Source: Camellia lanceoleosa (Eukaryota; Streptophyta; Magnoliopsida; Ericales; Theaceae). Taken from it: a stretch of DNA of 64,000 nucleotides. The notes beneath the pieces are model-generated. The model saw only the letters and a program-made list of their open reading frames with translations. It was not told where the DNA came from and did no database searches. This document shows, piece after piece, positions 56,171-64,000 of the stretch. A program made the position numbers and the translations under genes. Where the stretch lies: positions 166,806,261 through 166,870,260 of the forward strand of contig CM045758.1 in assembly GCA_025200525.1 (NCBI GenBank), given 5' to 3'. Within the stretch, counting starts at the first letter, position 1. Each line of letters opens with the position of its first letter.

Positions 56171-56234
56171 GTATACAAAAATGAGTCGCACTCCAATTTT
56201 GAGGATTCTCATGACCTTCAAAATGATCTGGATC

Positions 56235-56280
56235 ATTCATGTGTGTTGTGTTGTGTTGTGTGTGTGTGTGTGTGTGTGTG
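56235..56280. repeat. TGTTG and TG microsatellite
   Basis: GTGTTGTGTTGTG passes into about 13 TG dinucleotides. Confidence 0.85.
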
Positions 56281-56989
56281 ATTTTTTTTTATCTCTCTCA
56301 CATGAATAGTTCAGATCATTTTGAGACTCATAAAGGTCTCCAAATTTAGGGGTCTCAATCATTATTAGGGTGTATAATAGAATTCTCCCTTAATAGACAT
56401 TATATATTGTAGTGTTTTTTGGGGGTGTCATATTTGTTTACATTGGTTAATGCGCTCATAATAATTCATGCAAGCGGAAAATAATTTTAGAGAATCTGAG
56501 GCGGTGCAAAGAGAGCTTTTCTGTTTACACCATGTTTTTGCCTATTTACACCCATTATTTATCTATTTTTTTTTAAATTATGATTTTACCCCTTAGGAAA
56601 ATTACTTTTTAGACAAAAATTTAAAATTTTTAAAAAAATACTCTATTTTTATTTTTGATAAATAAAGACCGCCACCACCTCTCTTTTCCATCCCACAATC
56701 TCTGCCACCCATTTTTGAAATGCACATTGTTTCGGTGTCAAAATAAAAATAAATTAAAATTAGTGATAAATTTTACAAATGTTATTATTTAAAGTCATAT
56801 ATACTTTTCCATGATTTTTCAAAAAAAAAAATGGAAAAAAGGAAAAAACAACGACATCTTGAGAAGCCTCCTAGAAGAAGAGCTATGCCCTTCGCCCCTC
56901 TCCAGAGTCGACCAGCTCCGCCACCGCGATCCCCTACATTCTTCTCTTCCTCCTTTGTCTCGCGAGATCGCGTGGTCTCTTTCTCTGGG
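56281..56989. other. AT-rich spacer, no gene recognised
   Basis: Mixed AT-rich sequence. A short CT/CCG-rich stretch near 56860-56990 gives small open frames without family resemblance. Confidence 0.5.
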
Positions 56990-57472
56990 ATGAGTAAATC
57001 ACTTTATCTGAATTTGATTCCTAATTTGGTATGGAAACCTTATTAAGGTAAATGCTAAGCTTGCAAATGAGGCTGATAATCAAGTGGAAGGAAGGGGGTC
57101 TATGGAGATGCCTGCCAATTGGGTCCGAATAAGGTAGAGCCTATTCTATTGCAAAGTTTGTTGTTGGTAGTGGGGTTGGGTGTATCTCATAGGATGTCAC
57201 TCCCCCTTCTTGGTTATTACCTCTTTTAGTTGAGGACGGGTTTTGTTTTTCATGATTCACTATCTAATATACTGCTATCTTCGGCCAAAAAAACACACAA
57301 AAAAAAAAAAAAAAAAAAACCCCTCAAACAAGATTAAGGGAAAATTTTGAGAGGTTAAGGGTAAGAGTAAGAACAATTTGCTATTTTGGGGCATACTTTT
57401 TTTTGTATTGCAATGTCTACCTTGAAGTTGTTTTCAATACTCACTCGTTCTTGTTTTTGCTATTATTACTAG
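56990..57472 (+). other. Remnant of intron 1 of DAO-like copy 3, with a retroposon tail inserted
   Basis: GAGTAAATCACTTTATCTG and the sequence around it match the 3' part of the intact gene's intron 1 (35776 onward), and similarity resumes at about 57319 up to the acceptor AG at 57471-57472. Between them, about 57057-57318 is foreign. It ends ATACTGCTATCTTCGGCC plus a long A-rich run (57284-57319), which looks like the 3' end and poly-A tail of a LINE or retroposon. It replaced about 25 bp of intron. Confidence 0.72.
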
Positions 57473-57789
57473 AGAAACTACAAAGATGTATGCTGAAGCA
57501 ATACACAATCTAGCAATGGATATTGCTTGCAAGCTAGCTGAAGGTATGGGGTTGACTAACTTTTTCATTTGAGGGATGGCCTTGTGAATTTAGAATCAAC
57601 AAATACAACTTCACCACTGAGACTGTAGACTACTCCAGTGTGAAAGCACACACCGATGTAGGGTTCCTTACCATACTTTAAGAGGATGAAAACATTGGTA
57701 GGCTCGAAATCATGGACAAGTCTTGCGCATTCCTTGTAGTGGAGGCTTTGCCGAGAACTCTTCTTGTCAATGTCAGAGACATTGCTATG
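57473..57789 (+). pseudogene. DAO-like dioxygenase pseudogene, copy 3, exon 2
   Basis: Nucleotide match to exon 2 of the intact gene over its whole length: ETTKMYAEAIHNLAMDIACK, then decay. One extra T near 57564 shifts the frame and creates a TGA. CAA to TAA at about 57678 gives a second stop. In the intact frame HTD is kept (GCACACACCGAT, near 57650). The exon is 317 bp against 316. The 3' border reads ATGGTAGGT. No exon 3 was found downstream. Together with 41288-42147 this is most simply one gene copy broken by a ~15-kb insertion. Confidence 0.87.
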
Positions 57790-58905
57790 GTAGGTAAATC
57801 TGTCGAGACTTTGAAGAAATATCATTTTGTTTTTCAAACTTTCATGCGTTTTTCAATTTGACCCCTGTAGCTCGACTTTTCATGCTCCTTTCGGAAGACG
57901 ATAAGCCCTACAGTTTGGACTCCTGTGGTTCTGAATCTAATTCCACAAGTACAATGTGAAATAGAAAACACAAAAGAGTCCAAATCCGGCAAATCTTTTG
58001 AAAAATCGATTTTGAATCAAAATGCCAAAAATGGACTGCTTTGCCAGATACAGAGTCGTTACCTAAATATTTTTGGAAAATTTAAGAAACCCATGACTCG
58101 TGCCAAAGGCCACGTGTCCGTCATCACCAAGATTGTCTCCGCTTGGGAACTTAGGCACGAGAAGGAAAGGTCATGAATTGAGCAACCCTGCTCACTCGAT
58201 CAAAAATCAGTCTCTACTAATCATGATGTGAATCTTATTAACATTATATGCTCTTGTTTCGGTTTATTAGGCTAACTTACTATGTGATGTGCACACAAAT
58301 ATAGACTAATTTGCAAAAATTGGAACATTTGATTTCATGTTTGTTTTTGAAAAGAGTTTGTGAATGTGCCACTTGAAAAAGTGGGCTCAAATGTACATTA
58401 ATCAACCTATCCCAATTCAAGCAACTAGCCTTCATCCACAAGCATTCAAACAGTTTATCACTTAAGCACTTAGCCTCATGGTGAACATGCTTTGACATGG
58501 TAACAACAACACTCATATGATATGCTAAAACAAAAAAAACAAAAAAAGACTCACCTAATACTCCAAGCCAAAAAAGAAGACAGAGTTAGAAAAATACATA
58601 ATCCTAACTATGCAATGTGACTAATACAACACATGCGATATGCAATTTACTAGGCTCGGCTACTAATATGGCGTATGAATTAATTTGATAGCATGTGGTC
58701 TAAGCACGTATTTAAAGAAGTATTAACTAACAATGCAAGTTAGAATGATGCGCCAAGCTCAATGCATGTAAGACAATGGATACAAGGCATGAGAGATGCT
58801 AAATGAAACATGATATTCTAAACTAATCATCATAAGTAGGTAAATAAAAAGGAGAAAGACGTGGGGTTGGAAGACATACACATTATTACAACTGTGCCCT
58901 CGTAC

Positions 58906-58959
58906 AAGAGGGTCCAAATAAACTAACTAGCTAAGAGGGTCCAAATAAACTAACTAGCT
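58906..58959. repeat. 27-bp tandem duplication and TTAACTAATTA-rich stretch
   Basis: AAGAGGGTCCAAATAAACT plus AACTAGCT occurs twice without a gap (58906-58932, 58933-58959). It is followed up to about 59140 by irregular ATTAACTAATTATTACAAA-like repeats. Confidence 0.85.
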
Positions 58960-59333
58960 AAGCTAATTAACTAGTTATTTCAAAACGAATTAACTAATTA
59001 TTACAAACCGAATAAATTAACTATGCCAGCTAGTTATTACAAAAACAATTAATTAATTAACTACTCTATGGAACTAACTATTTAATTATACTAAGTTAAT
59101 TAATTACAAATTAGAATTAACTAATTAATTACAACATAAACACAACATGAAAGAAGTAACTAAGCTAAATAATCAGCTCCGGTAAGCGAGGAATGCTCAT
59201 GCATGTGCGGATTTTCACCCGAAAAGCCCATTGTTCTGCTGCCAGAATGCCTTTCTTGCGCAGTTAGAACATCTTTTCACCTTAGCCTCTACTCTGTTCT
59301 GTTCCAAAAAGTTGCTGCTCAATTTGACAAAAG

Positions 59334-59411
59334 TGGCCGGCAGGTCAGAAGTAGTGGCCGGCTGGCCACAAATGATAGCCTGCCGGCCAAAAGAAGTGGC
59401 CTATTGGCCAC
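59334..59411. repeat. Four 21-bp units, each a TGGCC-N4-GGCCA palindrome
   Basis: Units start at 59334, 59355, 59376 and 59397, exactly 21 bp apart. Each starts with T(G/A)GCC, four spacer bases and GG(C/T)CA, so each could form a 5-bp stem with a 4-base loop. Between them is an AAGTAG/AAATGA/AAGAAG filler. The palindrome arms are conserved while the loops and fillers vary. Confidence 0.88.
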
Positions 59412-60915
59412 TAAAGCTTGGTTCCTCTTGTTGCAACAGAAAGCATACAGAGTACAAACGGGGTATTCTCAAGGTATGTTTGTCCACCTTACCCCTCCTT
59501 ATCATCAAACAACTCAAAGGAGTGGCAAGCTCAATTTGCAAGCCATCAATCGATGCAATTTCATTGCATGATAGTCTATGAATCAAGGAATACAATTTCA
59601 ATAAATGCACAATAAAAGACTCTCAAACCTCCTCCCTATCATGGATTGATCAAGGGAAGTGGTTGACCTTGGAAACTTGAACCATTTCATCACTAGCAAG
59701 TATGAAATGCCTCAAGTTTCCATGTGTTCAATTAACGTCCGATTGAACACCAAATTGCTTATTATCTTGCATCATTTTTAGTTCTAATTTTATTACTTCA
59801 TTTTAATTACCAACCATTCCTTAGTTCATTAAGTCCAATAGTGATCTTTAAGTCCTCTAATGGAAAGAAATACCAAACAAAGAGTTGTTTTGGGCATGAG
59901 AGAGACACCATGCCGTTGGTAATGAACACCCAAAGGGATTAAACTATTAAGCACAATATCTCAATCTCATGCTTAAACAAACACTTGGTTTGTAATAACT
60001 TTCAAAACAAAGAAAAAACCAAGAAATGAGGGAGGTTGCAGAAGTGATTAGAGGTGATCACAAGTATGGAAAGTAAGAAATAAATGCTATCAACTCAAAT
60101 AGGTTGGTATCTAAGGCCTAAACCTCCAAACCTACGAGGACCATTACACTATAAGCATGCAATACAAGGCATAAATGGAACAAGCACACTAATACAGTCC
60201 TAAAGCACCTAAAAACAATGTTGGAATTGAAGGCAAAAGAGCTACAAGAGTAAGCTACAACATGGAGCAAGTTAAGCTAGTAAACAAGCACAAGGAGGGG
60301 ACACTAGCCCCTCCATTTTTGGGACTTAAAAACATGGTTTTAGCCTTTGAAAAACCTTTGAGATTCAGTATTAAAAAGCTCAAAAAAAATTGACAAAAAG
60401 GTGGGAAACACAAGGGCAAAAGCTTGAGAAGTGAGGTGCAAAGAAGGGTGATCCACTCCTCTACCCCTAATGGCCTTAAACCACAAGTTTTAGTCCAAAA
60501 ATATAGAGTATAAACAGTCCAAAAACAATAGGAAAAATAGCAAATAAATCAAAGAAACAAGCCAAGACTTATATCTCTTGAAGAGGAGAACCCTTTCTAA
60601 GTGACAAACCATTAGTTACACATCCTCAAGAGGCCAAAGTAAGCTCAAAAGCACCTCAGCTCAAATACCACAAGGTTTGGTTTAGAGTGTATAGGCAAAG
60701 GCTTAAGAATTTGCAAGAGAGAGAGGGAATTGTAGAGAGAGAGAGAGAGAAATATTTTTACTCCAAAATTTTCTATCCTCAAAAATGGAAGGGAGGTCTT
60801 CTATTTATAGAAAAACATAAAACTCCTTCTGAAATATCCATACATACACGTGTGGGCAGATGCATACACCCGTGGAAACAGTTGGCACATCTAACATAAA
60901 TATCTACAAAAACAC

Positions 60916-61006
60916 TACCGGCCACTAATGTTGGCCGGCAAGCCACACAAATGGCCGGCAGCCCACATTGGTGGCTGGCAACACACACTAGTAGGCTTGC
61001 AGGTCC
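60916..61006. repeat. Second TGGCCGGCA array with 20-bp spacing
   Basis: TGGCCGGCAAGCCAC, TGGCCGGCAGCCCAC, TGGCTGGCAACAC and TAGGCTTGC start at 60932, 60952, 60972 and 60992, exactly 20 bp apart. A preceding ACCGGCCAC is 21 bp upstream in register. The motif family is that of 59334-59411, 1.6 kb away, but it is more decayed. Confidence 0.85.
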
Positions 61007-61609
61007 TAGGGTTTTTAGGCTTCAAAAACTATGGTTTTGGTCCAAAATAAGGCAAAAGGTGTGTAGGGTTTGAAGGCTCAAAACTATGACATTTTGCTGA
61101 AGACTTCAAGCACTTGACAAACATATACAAATTCATCATTGATTGCGCAAGTGGTGACACCGAAGTCATAAGGGCTGTCAAAAATGAGATGTCTACAATT
61201 GCCCCTCTTTGATAGAACTCGAAGTCATGAAATGACGTGAGTGAATGTCAAAGCCCGAAAACGATCCATTTTGACAAGGCTATAAGACTTGGTTAAACTA
61301 TCAAGACATAAATTAAATGGTTGCGGTTGTAAGCTGCCTACGTATCCCTTTGAAAGGAATCAAACCAGCATAGTTTTGGGACAAGATGCAAATGACATGC
61401 ACAAAAATACTTTGAAGTTGGACTGACATGCTTCACAAAGCCTGCTATTTTGAAAACTCATGATCATGCAAGATGATGCAATAAGCAATAACAAGCTAAC
61501 AACATATGAATGGACAACTTTAAGCTTAAAACCAACACAGGTTCCATGCAAAAAGATCTAAAACACACTCAAACCACGCCAAAATGTAAGACGAGGAAAG
61601 AAAACACCG

Positions 61610-61977
61610 CTCAAGGTCGCGTTTCACACGTCTTGAGAAACTAAGAAAAGAAAACTGCTTGAGGTCGCATTTCAAGCGCCCTGAGATAAAAAAACAAAAC
61701 CGCTCAGGGTCGCGTTTCATGTGTCTTGAGATAAAAGAAAAAACTGCTCAGGGTCGTGTTTCACGAGTCCTAAGATACTCTAAACATGCTGAAAAGAGGA
61801 AAAAAAAACCGCTCGGGGTCGCGTTTCACGCATCCTGAGATAAAACTCACCTAGGGTTGCGTTTTACGCATCCTGAGATACTCTAATCACGCTGAAAGAG
61901 AAGAAAAGCCGCTTAGTATTGCGTTTCATGTGTCCCGAGATAAAACTAGTCCAAGGCAGCATTTCACGCGTCTTGAG
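61610..61977. repeat. Eight 28-bp hairpin units
   Basis: Units starting at about 61610, 61658, 61703, 61747, 61812, 61850, 61912 and 61951 have the form CTCAGGGTCGCGTTTCACGC followed by GTCCTGAG. CTCAGG at the start pairs with CCTGAG at the end, and GCG...CGC pairs inside, so each unit is a potential hairpin. Some changes are compensated (CTCAAGG with TCTTGAG in unit 1), which hints that pairing was kept. A-rich spacers of 10-37 bp separate them. Confidence 0.82.
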
Positions 61978-62036
61978 ATAAAAAAACCAAAAGGTACGAG
62001 ACTGTACCACAAATACACAATGTAGTGAAAGTGTAC

Positions 62037-62140
62037 GATAGATGCATGAAGTGAACAAGTGCGATAGATGCACAAAGTGAACAAGTACGATAGATGCAAA
62101 AAGTAAACAAGTGTGATAGATGCACAAAGTGAACAAGATT
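62037..62140. repeat. 26-bp tandem repeat, four copies
   Basis: GATAGATGCACAAAGTGAAC plus AAGTRC starts at 62037, 62063, 62089 and 62115, an exact 26-bp period with few changes. Confidence 0.9.
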
Positions 62141-62640
62141 ACAAATCAATACAGTGACAACGCACGTTCCATGCAAGATAGACAATCTACGCATGATGCT
62201 AATTGAAAGCATGTGTTATGCCAAAATTGAAAGCACATTCTATGCATGAATCATGAACGATGTAGGGCACGCATGCAACATAAGTACATATGAAAACGCA
62301 CATTCTATGCAATAGAAGAGAACAAATATGTAATTTGACAGAATGACTAAAACCGATATTCAGTGGCAACCTCCGATTTACCCCTTGGAGGCTTTGCAAC
62401 ATGTTCAAAAGGATACTCCCTATTCATATTGGCAAGTAGGGCACACTCATGCACCGGAACATAGTTTTGAGCTCCCTAAGAATCAATCTGGACCCAAAAG
62501 AGAACCTCTCATACATTCCTTAGGGAACAGAGGCACCAAACAATCCTGTTATGTAATCACTTGTTAGGCAACTCGCAAGGGAGGACCGCCAGCCACCCCT
62601 GCATTTTCGAGGGCAAACTTGTCATTTTGCTTCGGGTCTT

Positions 62641-62648
62641 TATAAATA
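62641..62648 (+). promoter_or_regulatory. Putative TATA box of the PMD gene
   Basis: TATAAATA, about 350 bp upstream of the ATG at 62997. It is followed by a CT-rich leader (CTCTCTCTCTAGGTGC, then TTTCTCTCTCTAG), as is common in plant 5' untranslated regions. Confidence 0.55.
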
Positions 62649-62996
62649 CACATCAAGGCTTCACTTTTCACACACCCACACATTTGAAATCTTCATCTCT
62701 CTCTCTAGGTGCTTTCTCTCTCTAGATTCGTGCTTTATACGCATTTTCCAATCCCCCATGCAAACTTTATTCGCGAAACCCGCTTGATTCCCTACACTTT
62801 GAACTGATCAAATTTTGATTTCGTTGCTTTTCTTGAGTTTTCACCACTTTAGGTTTCTTTTCCTCGAGTTTCTCTCGGGTTTTGTGAATTTTCCCGGGTT
62901 TTCACTTTTTCTCCCATTTTCTCTCTCTCCTAGGGTTGACTTTTTTCAAGTTTTCCCTTTTTTCTCCATTTTCCTCATTTTTCACCCATTTTCCAG

Positions 62997-64000
62997 ATGA
63001 CGGACAATGTTCCACATGATAGTGCTCCTTCCGAGGTTCCATCTCCATTATCACCCTCTGCTGAGCTTGAGAAGCCGGTGATCGCCGAGGCCAGCGAGAC
63101 AGCGGAGGGCATTGCAGTTGTCCTTGAGGCAGAGTTCGCTCCAGGACTTGAGCCTGAGCCACTACCACTAGGGATATGGCCTTTTGATCCGATGACTTAT
63201 TATCCTCGCACACACATACTGCCACCTAGAGGCATCAGGCGCTTCAACGATTTCACTGGTGGCATGTCAAAGAACGTTCTACTGAGGGAGACAGACTCTC
63301 ATCTTTCTTGTAGCGCCGTTGAGGTTCGAACTCTATTTTCATGCTTTCTTGCCTTTTCTTTAATTGTATTTCTTACACTGCTTTTCATCTGAATGCTCTC
63401 TTATTACTGTCTGATTCACTCTTTCTCTGCCACAAGGAGGCTCCCGTTCTTACAAAGGGTATGGGGCGGCGACAGTGAGAGACTGGTATTGCAAGCTCCC
63501 TTCAGAGGTCCGCGACCTTGTTGACAATGCTGGCTTTGGCCTATTCTGCTTCAGACTTTCACGACGCATAGCAAACTGGGCTCTTCTCGGAGTGTTAGTG
63601 AAGAGGTAGTGCAACACCACTAACTCTTTTCACCTCTCTTCCACTGGGGAGATGACGATGACTCCCGACGATTTCTCTATGATCATAGGCTTAGGAGTAG
63701 GGGGTGATCTGATCCCCTTCGACATGGATATGGACGAGTGGAAGATAGCTTGGATCTACTTACTTGGAGCGTGCCCACCTCTATCCAGACCAACGATGGT
63801 GAGATACAGCTGGTTCTTTGAGCACTTTTATGGGAGTGAGCCTGAGACACCGATAGAGGTAGAGCAGTATGCCCGGGGCTTCTTGATGTTCCTTCTTCGT
63901 ACCACCTTGTTTGTGAACAGGTGGAACACTATGGGTTTATATTTAGTGAGCGCTCTTGTGACCCTGTCCCGTGTCCGATTCTACGACTGGAGTGGAGCTG
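62997..64000 (+). pseudogene. Plant mobile domain (PMD) protein gene, partial at window edge
   Basis: From ATG 62997 the first 109 codons are acidic and low-complexity (SPLSPSAELEKPVIAEASET), ending GGMSKNVLLRETDSHLSCSA. An intron-like AG-GTTCGA border follows at 63323. From about 63439 the sequence encodes YGAATVRDWYCKLPSEVRDL, FHLSSTGEMTMTPDDFSMII, FDMDMDEWKIAWIYLLGA and VRYSWFFEHFYGSEPETP, running open to the window end. This is the plant mobile domain found in MAIN-like proteins and in some transposons. A TAG at 63607 stands where relatives have tryptophan (TGG). I found no splice that joins the two parts in frame. Probably a transposon-borne or decayed copy; function is not assigned. Confidence 0.75.

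Larger units (their letters stand above)
57840..62340. other. Degenerate LTR-like repetitive DNA
   Basis: No coding sequence is supported. Motifs such as AGTCGTTACCTAAATATTTT, CATCACCAAGATTGTCTCCG (58120) and GTAAGCTGCCTACGTATCCC (61330) resemble stretches often seen in long LTRs of plant gypsy elements; this is from memory, not a search. It contains two palindrome arrays, a hairpin repeat array and a 26-bp tandem repeat, listed separately. I could not define element ends. Confidence 0.45.

Noticed and set aside
59334..61006. Resemblance of regularly spaced palindromes to a CRISPR array
   Set aside because: Units are 20-21 bp in total with fillers of about 6 bp, there are no unique spacers and no cas genes, and the setting is a plant nuclear genome.
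62343..62567. 74-codon open frame starting MTKTDIQWQPPIYPLEAL
   Set aside because: It has no recognisable family, lies in repetitive DNA upstream of the PMD promoter, and its length is compatible with chance.

Overview
The window is nuclear DNA of a flowering plant, probably a eudicot; I cannot name the species. Signs of this are long AT-rich intergenic stretches, Ty1/copia and Ty3/gypsy LTR retrotransposons with initiator-tRNA primer sites, a spliced auxin-oxidase-type (DAO-like) dioxygenase gene, a plant mobile domain gene, and a block of apparent mitochondrial DNA carrying an atp9 fragment. Nothing bacterial, no CRISPR array and no rRNA was seen.

Layout. 1-1044 is AT-rich. 1050-20576 is a scrambled copia element bounded by a perfect 5-bp target duplication (ATTTT). 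It contains a 16.8-kb chromovirus-type gypsy tandem (3569-20353) built as LTR-body-LTR-body-LTR. 21040-28751 is a second, minus-strand gypsy element with a perfect target duplication (GTCGC), which landed about 60 bp upstream of a dead DAO-like gene copy (28811-29119). 29.1-34.2 kb is AT-rich with simple repeats. 34258-37115 is the one apparently intact protein-coding host gene: a three-exon, 303-codon 2-oxoglutarate/Fe(II) dioxygenase, with a MITE and a SINE side by side in intron 1. A third DAO-like copy is split. Its exon 1 is at 41288-42147 (itself interrupted by 507 bp) and its exon 2 is at 57473-57789. The roughly 15 kb between them holds MITEs and a probable mitochondrial insertion (about 43.0-54.7 kb), which in turn contains LINE and copia fragments and a 2.73-kb solo LTR. 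57.8-62.3 kb looks like degenerate LTR-type DNA full of short tandem repeats. From 62.6 kb to the window edge there is a TATA box and a plant mobile domain (PMD) gene with an in-frame stop.

How it fits together. This is a small tandem DAO-like cluster (three copies, one surviving) in which the dead copies have been filled by successive transposon and organelle insertions. The nesting order can be read from target duplications and empty-site comparisons.

The most unusual signal is shared by several otherwise different LTRs. Each carries an array of short GC-rich palindromes, with a different motif per family (CTCGAG, GGCCTAGG or TGGCC-N4-GGCCA), and neighbouring palindromes are spaced 20-21 bp apart. 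I do not recognise this as a described LTR feature. A second signal is a caution: many frame breaks in the gypsy bodies sit at CAG/CTG trinucleotides. That may reflect methylation-linked decay or methylation-linked sequencing error, so the pseudogene calls there depend on assembly quality.
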